The notes below the pieces were generated by a model that was not told where the DNA came from, did not search any database, and worked only from the letters and a program-made list of their open reading frames with translations. From positions 97,291 through 161,290 of the forward strand of contig JAIPAM010000004.1 of assembly GCA_021740105.1 (NCBI GenBank): DNA of 64,000 bases. Reading direction: 5' to 3'. The stretch is from Flavobacterium sp. GTDB taxonomy: Bacteria; Bacteroidota; Bacteroidia; Flavobacteriales; Flavobacteriaceae. This document shows, in pieces, positions 34,669 to 44,513 of the stretch (position 1 is the first letter of the stretch; every line of letters begins with the position of its first letter). A program made the position numbers and the translations under genes.

Positions 34669-35853
34669 ATGAATGCACTTTCGGATAGGATAAATAATTT
34701 ATCGACATCACAAACATTGGCAATGGCTGCATTGGCAAGAGAATTAAAAGCTCAAGGAAAAGATATTATTAGTCTAAGTTTAGGTGAACCCGATTTTAAT
34801 ACTCCCGATTTTATAAAGGAGGCTGCTAAAAAAGCAATCGACGATAATTATAGTACCTATTCTCCAGTAGAAGGTTACCAAGACCTGAAAGAAGCCATTT
34901 GTCGAAAATTCAAAAGAGACAATGATTTAGATTACAAGCCTTCGCAAATTGTAGTTTCAACAGGAGCAAAACAATCTTTATACAATATAGCTCAAGTAAT
35001 GTTAAACGATGGAGACGAGGTAATTTTACCGGCTCCGTATTGGGTAAGTTATTTCGAAATAATTAAATTATCAGGAGGAGTTCCTGTCGAAGTTCCTACT
35101 TCAATTGAAAGTGATTTCAAAATTACCCCTTCACAATTAGAAGCGGCTATAACTCCAAAAACTAAAATGATGTGGTTCAGTTCGCCTTGTAATCCAAGTG
35201 GATCTGTTTATAACAGAGAAGAACTTACCGCGCTTGCTAAAGTTTTAGAAAAATACCCAAACATCTATGTTGTTGCAGATGAAATTTATGAGCACATTAA
35301 TTTCTCAGGCACTTTTTGCAGCATTGGATCCATTCCAGGAATGCTTGAAAAAACAGTAACCGTAAATGGTGTTGCAAAAGCATTTGCGATGACCGGTTGG
35401 AGAATTGGATACATTGGCGCACCTGAATTTATTGCTAAAGCTTGTACCAAAATTCAAGGACAAGTTACCAGTGGGGCAAATAGTATTGCGCAAAGAGCAA
35501 CAATTACCGCCGTTGATGCAGATCCTTCTGTTTTAAAACACATGGTTGATGCATTTCATAGCAGAAGAGATTTAGTAGTTGGTCTTTTAAAAGATATTCC
35601 CGGAATTAAAATTAACGTTCCAGAAGGGGCTTTTTATGTTTTTCCTGATGTTTCCCATTTTTTTGGCAAAACTCTGAAAGGAACTTTTATTAAAGATGCC
35701 AATGACTTTTCAATGTACCTTTTATCAGAAGCGAATGTAGCAACAGTAACCGGAGATGCTTTTGGAAATCCAAATTGCATCCGTTTTTCGTACGCTACAA
35801 GTGAAGATTTATTGATTGAAGCATTAAGAAGAATCAAGCAAGCAGTCGCGTAA
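34669..35853 (+). CDS. Pyridoxal-phosphate aminotransferase, aspartate type (class I)
   Basis: The 394-residue enzyme belongs to the AspB/AspC-like fold type I group. LSLGEPDFNTPDFI, YSPVEGYQDLKEAI, FSSPCNPSGSVY (N175), VVADEIYEHI (D204, Y207), the PLP lysine K237 in NGVAKAFAMTGWR, and R245 are seen. It most likely exchanges amino groups between aspartate and 2-oxoglutarate; related substrates cannot be excluded. It lies 26 bases before purT, possibly one transcript with purT and fabD. Confidence 0.92.
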   Translation: MNALSDRINNLSTSQTLAMAALARELKAQGKDIISLSLGEPDFNTPDFIKEAAKKAIDDNYSTYSPVEGYQDLKEAICRKFKRDNDLDYKPSQIVVSTGAKQSLYNIAQVMLNDGDEVILPAPYWVSYFEIIKLSGGVPVEVPTSIESDFKITPSQLEAAITPKTKMMWFSSPCNPSGSVYNREELTALAKVLEKYPNIYVVADEIYEHINFSGTFCSIGSIPGMLEKTVTVNGVAKAFAMTGWRIGYIGAPEFIAKACTKIQGQVTSGANSIAQRATITAVDADPSVLKHMVDAFHSRRDLVVGLLKDIPGIKINVPEGAFYVFPDVSHFFGKTLKGTFIKDANDFSMYLLSEANVATVTGDAFGNPNCIRFSYATSEDLLIEALRRIKQAVA

Positions 35854-35879
35854 ATAAGGCTTTTTAACTTAATTATTCT

Positions 35880-37040
35880 ATGAAAATACTGCTTCTAGGT
35901 TCTGGTGAATTAGGCAAAGAATTTACAATTGCAGCTCAAAGAATTGGGCAAACTGTTATTGCAGTTGATAATTATGAGAACGCACCTGCGATGCAAGTCG
36001 CCAATGGATTCGAAGTAATTAATATGCTTGACGGATCAGAATTAGACCGGATTGTAGCCAAGCACCAACCCGATTTAATTGTTCCCGAGATTGAAGCTAT
36101 TAGAACAGAGCGCTTTTATGATTATGAAAACCAAGGTATAAAAGTAGTTCCCTCAGCAAAAGCGGCTAATTTTACAATGAACCGAAAAGCAATTCGTGAT
36201 TTGGCATCAAAAGAATTGGGTTTGAAAACAGCCAATTACAGGTACGCAACTACTTCTGAAGAATTAAAAAAAGCAGTACTAGAAGTGGGAATACCCTGCG
36301 TAGTTAAACCCTTAATGTCCTCTTCAGGGAAAGGGCAATCAACAATAAAGTCCGAATCAGATATTGAAAAAGCATGGAAATACGCAGTGGAGGGTTCTCG
36401 TGGAGATGTGGTGGAAGTGATTGTGGAAGCCTTCGTAAAATTCAATTCAGAAATCACTTTATTGACCGTGGTTCAAAATAACAACCCAACCCTTTTTTGC
36501 GCACCAATTGGGCATCGTCAAGAACGTGGCGATTATCAAGAAAGTTGGCAACCTGCAAGAATTTCAGAATCTGACCTCTTTGAAGCGCAAAAAATGGCTC
36601 AAAAAGTTACTGAAGCCTTGGGTGGCGCGGGACTTTTTGGAGTCGAATTTTTTCTTACAGACGAAGGGGTTTATTTTTCAGAATTATCACCAAGACCTCA
36701 CGATACAGGAATGGTAACACTAGCTGGCACTCAAAATTTTAATGAATTTGAATTGCATTTACGTGCTATATTAAGTTTGCCAATATTTGAAATAACATTA
36801 GAAAAAGCGGGAGCAAGTGTCGTTATTCTTGCTTCAGAGAATAGCCAAAATCCAACTTTTGAAGGAATTGAAAAAATTGCTTCACTTCCAAAAACTGATT
36901 TTCGAATATTTGGAAAACCCACTTCAAGACCATATCGAAGAATGGGCGTTTCGTTAGTTAGTGATGATTTGACAACTCCAATCGAAGAAATTGTGGAGTT
37001 GGCTAAAAAAGCCGCTTTTTTAGTAAAAGTTAAATCTTAA
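35880..37040 (+). CDS. purT: Formate-dependent phosphoribosylglycinamide formyltransferase
   Basis: This purine enzyme formylates GAR using formate and ATP. Its 386 residues show the ATP-grasp layout: N-terminal [79 protein letters not shown] (metal-binding Glu) and [13 protein letters not shown]. It may share a transcript with fabD, 15 bases downstream. Confidence 0.95.
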   Translation: MKILLLGSGELGKEFTIAAQRIGQTVIAVDNYENAPAMQVANGFEVINMLDGSELDRIVAKHQPDLIVPEIEAIRTERFYDYENQGIKVVPSAKAANFTMNRKAIRDLASKELGLKTANYRYATTSEELKKAVLEVGIPCVVKPLMSSSGKGQSTIKSESDIEKAWKYAVEGSRGDVVEVIVEAFVKFNSEITLLTVVQNNNPTLFCAPIGHRQERGDYQESWQPARISESDLFEAQKMAQKVTEALGGAGLFGVEFFLTDEGVYFSELSPRPHDTGMVTLAGTQNFNEFELHLRAILSLPIFEITLEKAGASVVILASENSQNPTFEGIEKIASLPKTDFRIFGKPTSRPYRRMGVSLVSDDLTTPIEEIVELAKKAAFLVKVKS

Positions 37041-37055
37041 ACAGATAAATTAATT

Positions 37056-37928
37056 ATGAAAGCATTTATATTTCCGGGTCAGGGAGCACAGTTTACAGGA
37101 ATGGGCAAAGAGTTGTATGAAAATTCTGAATTAGCTAAGGATTTATTTGAAAAAGCAAATGAAATTTTAGGATTCCGAATTACAGATATCCTGTTTGAGG
37201 GAACTGCAGAAGAATTGAAAGAAACCAAAGTTACCCAACCAGCTGTATTTTTACATTCGGTTATTTTGGCAAAAACATTAACCGATTTTAAACCAGAAAT
37301 GGTTGCAGGGCATTCTTTAGGAGAATTTTCTGCACTAGTTGCAAACGGAACATTATCTTTTGAAGACGGATTAAAATTAGTTTCCAAAAGAGCATTAGCA
37401 ATGCAAAAAGCTTGTGAAATAAAACCTTCAACTATGGCAGCGGTTTTGGGATTAGAAGATGCTATTGTTGAAGAAGTTTGCGCTTCAATTGATGGTGTTG
37501 TAGTAGCCGCTAATTATAACTGCCCTGGTCAATTGGTAATTTCTGGTGAATTTTCAGCGGTAGAAAAAGCATGTGAAGCAATGAAAGAAGCCGGAGCAAA
37601 AAGAGCTTTATTGTTACCTGTTGGAGGAGGTTTTCACTCACCAATGATGGAACCAGCACGCGAAGAATTAGCCGCCGCAATTGAAGCAACTACATTTTCA
37701 AATCCAATTTGTCCGGTATATCAAAATGTAACTGCTATGGCGGTTTCGGATCCTATTGAGATTAAGAAAAATCTAATTATTCAACTTACAGCACCTGTAA
37801 AATGGACGCAATCGGTTCAACAAATGGTTAAGGACGGAGCTACTTCGTTTACTGAAGTTGGCCCTGGGAAAGTTCTCGTTGGGTTGGTAGGAAAAATTGA
37901 CCGTGATGCAGTTACTGCAAATGCATAA
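37056..37928 (+). CDS. fabD: Malonyl-CoA:ACP transacylase
   Basis: The enzyme loads malonate onto acyl carrier protein for fatty acid synthesis. Its 290 residues include FPGQGAQ (6-12), the nucleophile Ser 87 in GHSLGE, and His 194 in GGGFHSPMM, all at usual spacing. It lies apart from other fab genes, at the end of a run with purT, and is followed by a terminator. Confidence 0.96.
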   Translation: MKAFIFPGQGAQFTGMGKELYENSELAKDLFEKANEILGFRITDILFEGTAEELKETKVTQPAVFLHSVILAKTLTDFKPEMVAGHSLGEFSALVANGTLSFEDGLKLVSKRALAMQKACEIKPSTMAAVLGLEDAIVEEVCASIDGVVVAANYNCPGQLVISGEFSAVEKACEAMKEAGAKRALLLPVGGGFHSPMMEPAREELAAAIEATTFSNPICPVYQNVTAMAVSDPIEIKKNLIIQLTAPVKWTQSVQQMVKDGATSFTEVGPGKVLVGLVGKIDRDAVTANA

Positions 37929-37946
37929 ATAACAATTTATATAATT

Positions 37947-37980
37947 AAAAAAGTCCTGAGTTTTTCTCAGGACTTTTTTT
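37947..37980. terminator. Bidirectional rho-independent terminator
   Basis: AAAAAAGTCCTGAG, five T and CTCAGGACTTTTTT form a long stem between convergent fabD and the protease gene; its T-run reaches the protease stop codon. Confidence 0.93.
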
Positions 37981-40199
37981 TATGACTTTACTAATTTATC
38001 TTTTTTCTTTAGAGTGACATTGGTCTTTTTTGCCATTTCTTTGGATTGTAAATCGCCTAGTACATTTAATGCTTCATCAACATAAATGTCTTTTGCTAAA
38101 CCCTCATGCCATCTTTGTCTTTTCTCTTTTAATGCCATATCCGTTTTCATCATTTCATTTTCATAAGGAAGTGAAGTAAAAGTCAGTTGGTTTTTATAAT
38201 CTAAAACGGATTTGTATTTTTTTGAAGTTTCTTCAAGCAATTTTTGTTCTGCTTTAAATTTATCAATTTGCAAATTGTACACATTATCTTCACTTCTTTC
38301 ATTGATCCATTTTGCATTTTCATCTATCAATTTAAATTGATTATTGCTTTCTATACGCTTCTTACTATTTTCAATTGCTGAAGAAATACTATTTGGTTTA
38401 TTCCAAACAGAGTAATCAGCGGCGTCTATTTTATCCCAAGGCATTGCATTATCAATATCTCTTTCTCCCATTTTTATATAAGAGTACTTATCTGGCATCA
38501 CAACATCACTGCTTACGCCTTCCAGTTGGGTAGAGCCCCCATTGATTCTATAGAATTTTTGAGTTGTAGTTTTTAATGCACCTAGATCCCCAAGCGTTGA
38601 ATTTCTAATGAATTGATTTAAATCAATTATATTCTGAACGGTTCCTTTTCCATAAGATTGCTTACTTCCAATAATAACTCCGCGCTTGTAATCTTGAATT
38701 GCAGCAGCTAAAATTTCTGATGCTGAGGCCGAAAAACTATTAATCATTATAACTAAAGGACCGTCCCATTGCACTTTTTTATCTCTATCGTAAAGGACTT
38801 CCTTTTTACCTGCAGCTGATTTTATTTGTACAATAGGTCCTTGCTCAATAAACAACCCGGCGATGTCTACTACTGTTTTTAACGATCCTCCTCCGTCATC
38901 ACGCACATCCAAAACTATTCCGTTGACTCCTTCTTTTTTTAATCGCTCCACTTCAATCGCCATATCTTTTCCGGCGTCTCTGCTATCGGAATTTTCAAAA
39001 TCGATATAGAATTTAGGCAAATAGATGACCCCATATTTCAATCCATTTTTCTCAACAATACTCGATTTCAAATAGGTTTCTTCAATTTCAATTTCGTCAC
39101 GAATTAAGGTAATTACTTTAATAGTACCGTCCGTTTTTTTAACTGTTAAGCGAACTTCGGTTCCTTTTGGGCCTTTAATTTTTTTAACTACGTCGTCAAT
39201 TTTCATCCCCACTACATCTACAGGATCATTATCCCCTTGAGCAACCTTTAAAAAAATATCACCTACTTCTAACTCTTTACCTCTCCAAGCGGGTCCACCG
39301 GATATTAATTCTGTAATTTCTGTAAAATCATTTTTCTTTTGAAGTCGGGCGCCTATACCAAAAAACTTTCCGGACATACTTACATCAAAGCGTTCTTTTT
39401 CTTCAGCAGCGAAATAGGAAGTGTGAGGATCAAAACGTTCAGCGATTGAATTTACAAAAACAGAAAACCAATCTTCTCTGTCCATTTCATCAATTAAATT
39501 GAAAAATTCATTCATTGATTTCAAGGTACTTTCTCGAGTTTCTTTTTCGATTTGGTCAAAAGTTTTCGGTGTTTTATCAATTGGTTTATCGACTTTTTTA
39601 GTCCCTAAAGAATCTTTTTTCTCTTTAACAACTCCATTTTTTATGTCTTCCTCTAATTTTAATCGATCTGTTAAAGAGGATAAAACGGATAGCTTCAATT
39701 GTTTTCTCCATTTTTCTTTCAAATCAGAAATTGAAGAAGCATAAGGGATTTTTTCATATTCTGAATTAAATTCTTCGTCAACTTTAAAATCAAAAGGTTG
39801 GTTTAGTATTCCTTTATAGTAGGATTTACTTTCATCGATACGCTTTTTTAATCGCGAATAAGTTAAATCGAAAAAGGTCAAATCTTTATTTTTAATTTGA
39901 TCGTCTAATTCAGTTTCATATTTAGCGAATTCATCAATATCAGATTGTAAAAAGAATCTTTTTGTAGGATCAAGTGATTTTATGTATTCCTTATATAAGC
40001 TTTTAGAAAAATTATCGTCAATTTCTGCTGGACTATAGTGCCCTTTTTCAATTACAAAAGTTAGTAATTCTAATAATAATCTATCTTTTTCTGGATCTCC
40101 TTTTTGCTTTGGGATAAAACTCCAAAGTGCTATAGAAGCAACTAAAACCAGCGCTATAATCTTATAATTCCTTTTCATAAAATTCAAAAATGTATTCAT
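37980..40199 (-). CDS. C-terminal processing (tail-specific) protease, S41A
   Basis: The 739-residue protein resembles Prc/Tsp of the cell envelope. One N-terminal transmembrane segment (about 12-27) acts as anchor or signal. A helical N-terminal domain is followed by a PDZ domain (about 270-350: FFGIGARLQKKNDFTEITEL, GDIFLKVAQG), then the S41 core with FSASASE (Ser about 490) and SYGKGT (Lys about 516), and a helical C-terminal domain. A second Met eight codons in (MKRNYKII) could be the start. It degrades or trims periplasmic proteins from the C-terminus. Confidence 0.93.
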   Translation of the reverse strand: MNTFLNFMKRNYKIIALVLVASIALWSFIPKQKGDPEKDRLLLELLTFVIEKGHYSPAEIDDNFSKSLYKEYIKSLDPTKRFFLQSDIDEFAKYETELDDQIKNKDLTFFDLTYSRLKKRIDESKSYYKGILNQPFDFKVDEEFNSEYEKIPYASSISDLKEKWRKQLKLSVLSSLTDRLKLEEDIKNGVVKEKKDSLGTKKVDKPIDKTPKTFDQIEKETRESTLKSMNEFFNLIDEMDREDWFSVFVNSIAERFDPHTSYFAAEEKERFDVSMSGKFFGIGARLQKKNDFTEITELISGGPAWRGKELEVGDIFLKVAQGDNDPVDVVGMKIDDVVKKIKGPKGTEVRLTVKKTDGTIKVITLIRDEIEIEETYLKSSIVEKNGLKYGVIYLPKFYIDFENSDSRDAGKDMAIEVERLKKEGVNGIVLDVRDDGGGSLKTVVDIAGLFIEQGPIVQIKSAAGKKEVLYDRDKKVQWDGPLVIMINSFSASASEILAAAIQDYKRGVIIGSKQSYGKGTVQNIIDLNQFIRNSTLGDLGALKTTTQKFYRINGGSTQLEGVSSDVVMPDKYSYIKMGERDIDNAMPWDKIDAADYSVWNKPNSISSAIENSKKRIESNNQFKLIDENAKWINERSEDNVYNLQIDKFKAEQKLLEETSKKYKSVLDYKNQLTFTSLPYENEMMKTDMALKEKRQRWHEGLAKDIYVDEALNVLGDLQSKEMAKKTNVTLKKKDKLVKS

Positions 40200-40342
40200 T
40201 AATTTTTTTTAACTAAGATACACAAAAATAAGTATTTCAAAATATTGATTTGTCTAATTTTTTGTTAAAGAATCAAAAGTAAGGATGTCAGATTAAAAAT
40301 GATTATTTTTACAACCAAAATAGTTGTTTCCTAAAGAAATAC

Positions 40343-40615
40343 ATGAAAAAAATGGATCTTTTTTACGGGCTAATAATCGGACTAACCACCTCATTAATTG
40401 GTATTTATCTTTTTATATATCTCTTTACTCCCTTTTCTTTTTTGGGTGGTTTACAGTTATTGAAATTCGATGGAAAATTGGGTAAAATTATTACATTGGG
40501 TACCATTTTAAATGTTGGAATATTCTTTGGTTTATTAAAATTCAAAAAAGAAACCATGGCGAAAGGGATCATTTTATCGATAATACTATTGACCATAATC
40601 ACATTATTTATATAG
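40343..40615 (+). CDS. Small membrane protein of unknown function
   Basis: The 90-residue protein has three hydrophobic stretches (about 6-27, 48-63 and 72-89) separated by short charged links (KFDGKLGK, KFKKETMAKG), so it is predicted to be an inner-membrane protein. I do not recognise a family. It starts 27 bases after a weak promoter-like region and ends nine bases before lpxB, so the two are probably one operon; a link to lipid A is only a guess from position. Confidence 0.7.
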   Translation: MKKMDLFYGLIIGLTTSLIGIYLFIYLFTPFSFLGGLQLLKFDGKLGKIITLGTILNVGIFFGLLKFKKETMAKGIILSIILLTIITLFI

Positions 40616-40624
40616 ATCAATCTT

Positions 40625-41734
40625 ATGAAATACTATATTATTGCAGGAGAAGCTTCAGGCGATTTACACGGTTCAAATTTGATGAAGTCATTATATAAAG
40701 AAGATCAAAGCACTGAAATTCGTTTTTGGGGAGGAGACTTAATGCAGTCTGTGGGTGGAACTTTAGTAAAACATTATCGGGATTTATCATTCATGGGATT
40801 TCTAGAAGTAGTTTTAAATTTAAAAACCATATTAAACAATATTAAAATCTGTAAAAAAGATATTTTAGAATTCCAGCCTGACGTTTTAGTGTTTATTGAT
40901 TATCCGGGATTCAATATGAGAATTGCTAAATGGGCTAAAAAATTAGGCATGAAAACGCACTATTACATTTCACCTCAAATTTGGGCTTGGAAAGAAAATA
41001 GAATAAAAGAAATCAAACGCGATATTGATAAAATGTATGTGATTTTACCATTCGAAAAGGAGTTTTATGAAAATAAACATCATTACGAAGTGGAATTTGT
41101 TGGCCATCCATTAATTGATGCTATTCAAAATCGAATTCCAACAAATGATATTGAATTTAGAAAAGAAAATAACTTAAGCGATAAGCCCATAATAGCTATT
41201 TTACCTGGAAGTAGAAAGCAAGAAATTACTAAAATGCTAAGTGTGATGCTAAGTGTTGCTGCTGATTTTCCGGATTATCAGTTTGTAATTGCGGGGGCCC
41301 CTAGTCAAGAATATTCTTTTTATTCTACCTTTTTAATTTCTAATAATTGTCATTTTATATCCAATAAAACATACGATTTACTAAGTGTTTCAACCGCTGC
41401 TTTAGTAACCTCTGGAACAGCAACATTGGAAACCGCTCTTTTTAAGGTGCCAGAAGTTGTGTGCTATAAAGGGAGTTGGCTTTCCTACCAAATTGCGAAG
41501 AGAATTGTCACTTTAAAATACATTTCTCTAGTAAATTTAATTATGGATAAAGAGGTAGTTACCGAGTTGATTCAAGAAAATTGCAATACCAAAACCCTTA
41601 AATTAGAACTTCAAAAATTGTTAGATACAAAATACAGAAATGAAGTTTTAGAGAATTACAATGCCCTAGAATTAAAATTAGGTGGCATCGGAGCTAGTCA
41701 AAAAACGGCCAAACTAATTGTCGATAATCTTTAG
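40625..41734 (+). CDS. lpxB: Lipid-A-disaccharide synthase
   Basis: This GT19 glycosyltransferase joins UDP-diacylglucosamine and lipid X. Its 369 residues include AGEASGDLHGSNLM at the N-terminus, SFMGFLEVV, VLVFIDYPGFNMRIAKWAKK, YYISPQIWAWKENRIKEIK, FVGHPL, ILPGSRKQEI and ALVTSGTATLETAL, all LpxB hallmarks. It acts at the inner face of the inner membrane. Partner lpx genes are not in the window. Confidence 0.96.
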   Translation: MKYYIIAGEASGDLHGSNLMKSLYKEDQSTEIRFWGGDLMQSVGGTLVKHYRDLSFMGFLEVVLNLKTILNNIKICKKDILEFQPDVLVFIDYPGFNMRIAKWAKKLGMKTHYYISPQIWAWKENRIKEIKRDIDKMYVILPFEKEFYENKHHYEVEFVGHPLIDAIQNRIPTNDIEFRKENNLSDKPIIAILPGSRKQEITKMLSVMLSVAADFPDYQFVIAGAPSQEYSFYSTFLISNNCHFISNKTYDLLSVSTAALVTSGTATLETALFKVPEVVCYKGSWLSYQIAKRIVTLKYISLVNLIMDKEVVTELIQENCNTKTLKLELQKLLDTKYRNEVLENYNALELKLGGIGASQKTAKLIVDNL

Positions 41735-41757
41735 AAATCTGATTGGAATTTAATTCA

Positions 41758-41765
41758 TAAATTTG
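41758..41765 (+). promoter_or_regulatory. Putative -7 element for the NlpC/P60 gene
   Basis: TAAATTTG is an exact TAnnTTTG, 14 bases before the TTG start codon, so the leader would be under ten bases. No -33 at the right distance. Confidence 0.4.
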
Positions 41766-41779
41766 CAAAAAAAATATCC

Positions 41780-42445
41780 TTGAGAAATCTACTTCCAATT
41801 TTACTCTTATTCTTAGTATTTACAAGTTGCAAAACTACTTCAGTAATAATTACTTCTAAAACGGAGGCCGAAAAACAAGGGATATATAAAAAGCCAGAAA
41901 ATACAGTCGCTGTTAAACCGGAAAAGAAAAAAAAGAAGGTGGTAGAAAAAGTAGTGCCAACAACTACAGAAGTACTTCCAAAAAAAGACCTAAAAAGCAG
42001 GTTAAGCACCGATGAAAATTCAGAAGATTTTATTATAAATACTACCAATTCAAGTTATTTAGTCGAACAATTAATAAATGCAGCTTCTGCAAATTTAGGA
42101 GCGCGTTATAGAAGTGGCGGTTCAAATCCTGAAGGCTTTGATTGCTCCGGCTTAATGTTTTTCACATTTAGTAAATTCGATATTGTAATACCCAGATCGT
42201 CCAATGAAATGTCTAATTTAGGTTCTGTATTGAATCTTAGTGAAGTTAGAAAAGGGGATCTCATCTTCTTTAAAACAAATGGTCGAAAAATAATCAATCA
42301 TGTCGGAATGGTCGTTGAAGTTCTGGAAGATGAAATTAAGTTTATCCATTCAGCAACATCAAAGGGCGTAATAATATCGTCAACTAAAGAGCCTTACTAT
42401 AAAAGAACTTTTACCCAAGTAAATAGAGTCTATTCTTCATTTTAA
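41780..42445 (+). CDS. NlpC/P60 cell-wall endopeptidase lipoprotein
   Basis: The 221-residue protein has a lipoprotein signal (LLFLVFTSC, Cys 17), a Lys/Val-rich linker (about 40-75), and an NlpC/P60 domain (about 95-221). The domain has catalytic Cys 122 in GFDCSGL, His 174 in NHVGMVVE and polar His 190. It should cut peptide stems of peptidoglycan. The start is TTG at 41780: there is no in-frame ATG upstream before the -7 box and none inside the signal peptide. It lies between lpxB and comEC. Confidence 0.9.
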   Translation: MRNLLPILLLFLVFTSCKTTSVIITSKTEAEKQGIYKKPENTVAVKPEKKKKKVVEKVVPTTTEVLPKKDLKSRLSTDENSEDFIINTTNSSYLVEQLINAASANLGARYRSGGSNPEGFDCSGLMFFTFSKFDIVIPRSSNEMSNLGSVLNLSEVRKGDLIFFKTNGRKIINHVGMVVEVLEDEIKFIHSATSKGVIISSTKEPYYKRTFTQVNRVYSSF

Positions 42446-42474
42446 ATTTGGAATAAAAAGACTACATTAGGGAA

Positions 42475-44511
42475 ATGAAAATACTTCAGTTTCCTTTAAT
42501 GAAAATAACCATCTGGTTTATAATGGGAATTATATTTTCCTACTATTCCAATGCAAAACCAACCACTACTTTCCTAATTACAGGATTATTTTTCGTTCCT
42601 TTTATTTTAACTTTATATTTATCGAAAAGGGATTTTATTCAAAAAATATATTTTGGATTTGCTACGTATTTATTATTTTTTCAAATAGGATCTTGCACCC
42701 AAGTAATTCACAATGAATTTTACAACGAAGACAATTACATCCATTTAATTAAAAATGAAACTGATTATCACACTATTGAATTAGTATTGCGTGAGAAATT
42801 AAAAGGAAATTCTTCAATTGATAAATACATCGGATTAGTTAAACGATTGGACAATAAGGCATGTTCTGGAAAAATGTTAGTGCAAATTCCAAAAACCCAA
42901 GTAAATTCCAGTATTCATATAGGAAGTAGTATTCAAATTAATGGTAAAGTTATTTCAAATAAAAAATCATTAAACCCAAACCAATTTGATTATGGTAAAT
43001 ATTTGAACAACAAATCCATTTTTGCCAAAATTTATGCCAAAAAGAATTCTATAAAAATTGGTGATAAAATTGACAGAAATATTTGGTATTATTCAGCGCA
43101 CCTAAGAAATAAAATAATTACAGCCCTAGAAAAAAATAATTTTTCTAAGGAGGAATTACAAGTGGTGAGCGCACTAATTCTGGGACAACAACAGGACATT
43201 TCAAAAGAAATTCTAAAAGATTATCAATACGCCGGAGCGATTCACATTTTATCCGTTTCGGGATTACATGTCGGATTCATTTTGCTGTTTATTACTTTTC
43301 TATTGAAGCCATTGCGTAAAGATAAATTAGGAAATACAATTCGATTATTAACCATAATTATTAGCCTTTGGGGATTTGCAATTTTGGCTGGTCTTTCTCC
43401 CTCTGTGGTTCGATCGGTGACTATGTTTTCATTTGTGGCGGTAGGAATGTATTTGAAAAGGAACACCAATATTTTTCACACTTTATTGGTTTCAATGTTT
43501 CTTATTTTGTTTTTTCAACCCTCCTTTTTATTTGATGTTGGATTTCAGCTAAGTTATTTATCCCTATTTTTCATCTTATGGCTTCAACCTGTAATTTCGA
43601 ATCTATGGGAGCCAAAAAATAAAATTGTTTCCTACTTTTGGGACATCTTAACAGTGTCGTTTGCAGCACAAATCGGGGCTTTCCCGCTGAGTATTTTCTA
43701 TTTTCATCAATTCCCTGGTTTGTTTTTTATTACCAATCTAATTATTATTCCATTCTTAATACTAATAATGGGATTGGGTATTCTCGTAATGGTGTTGGCA
43801 GCTTTCGATTTTGTGCCTATGATAACGATGAAATCTTTGGAATTTTGCCTCTATTTCTTGAATAAAATCATCAATTGGGTAGCGTCATTTGAACAATTTA
43901 TAATTAAGGATATTCCGATTAATTGGCAAACCCTATTTTGTTTGTACCTGTTAATTATTGCTATTATTGTTTTATTTAAAAAACCTTCTTATCCTAAAAT
44001 TGTAGTTGCATTATTTAGTTTATTACTATTTCAAACGACGCTATTAGTAACCCGTTGGGAAATTCAAAATCAACACGAGTGGATCGTTTTTAATAGTTGG
44101 AAAAACACGCTTATTACTGAAAGAAATGGAGTTAAAGTAACCGTTTATGGCAATGATAACATTACTGCTAAAATAGCTTCTAACTCCACTTTAAAATCGT
44201 ATTTAATTGCCAACAATAGCAAAGTAACTGAAATTAATAAAATTCAAAATTTGTATTATTTCAATGATAAAAAAATAATGGTGATTGATAGTTTTGGCAT
44301 TTATTCGAAAAAAATAAATCCAGATATTATTATTTTAAGACAATCACCGAAAATAAATCTAGAGCGATTAATTGAAGAAAATCGTCCAAAATTAATTATT
44401 GCGGATGCCTCCAATTATAAAACGAATATTCTACTTTGGAAGTCAATTTGCATAAAAAGGAAAATCCCTTTTCATGCCACTGCAGAAAAGGGATTTTATA
44501 GTGTAAATTAA
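42475..44511 (+). CDS. comEC: ComEC/Rec2-family DNA uptake membrane protein
   Basis: The 678-residue polytopic protein has an N-terminal OB-like soluble part (about 100-200) and a competence domain with many transmembrane helices. Marks include GAIHILSVSGLHVGFI, ALILGQQQDISKEI, GLSPSVVRSVTMF and LFDVGFQLSYLSL. It should pass single-stranded DNA through the inner membrane in transformation. The C-terminal 140 residues lack the HxHxDH motif of the metallo-beta-lactamase domain seen in long ComEC proteins. A strong hairpin with A- and T-runs lies inside its last codons (44461-44497). Confidence 0.9.
   Translation: MKILQFPLMKITIWFIMGIIFSYYSNAKPTTTFLITGLFFVPFILTLYLSKRDFIQKIYFGFATYLLFFQIGSCTQVIHNEFYNEDNYIHLIKNETDYHTIELVLREKLKGNSSIDKYIGLVKRLDNKACSGKMLVQIPKTQVNSSIHIGSSIQINGKVISNKKSLNPNQFDYGKYLNNKSIFAKIYAKKNSIKIGDKIDRNIWYYSAHLRNKIITALEKNNFSKEELQVVSALILGQQQDISKEILKDYQYAGAIHILSVSGLHVGFILLFITFLLKPLRKDKLGNTIRLLTIIISLWGFAILAGLSPSVVRSVTMFSFVAVGMYLKRNTNIFHTLLVSMFLILFFQPSFLFDVGFQLSYLSLFFILWLQPVISNLWEPKNKIVSYFWDILTVSFAAQIGAFPLSIFYFHQFPGLFFITNLIIIPFLILIMGLGILVMVLAAFDFVPMITMKSLEFCLYFLNKIINWVASFEQFIIKDIPINWQTLFCLYLLIIAIIVLFKKPSYPKIVVALFSLLLFQTTLLVTRWEIQNQHEWIVFNSWKNTLITERNGVKVTVYGNDNITAKIASNSTLKSYLIANNSKVTEINKIQNLYYFNDKKIMVIDSFGIYSKKINPDIIILRQSPKINLERLIEENRPKLIIADASNYKTNILLWKSICIKRKIPFHATAEKGFYSVN
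44461..44497. terminator. Bidirectional terminator inside the 3' end of comEC
   Basis: AAAATCCCTTTTC and GAAAAGGGATTTT form a perfect 13-bp stem with an 11-base loop. It lies wholly within the comEC coding region, 14 bases before its stop. comEC and the convergent thioredoxin gene are only two bases apart, so this is the only place for a shared terminator. Confidence 0.75.
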
Positions 44512-44513
44512 TG

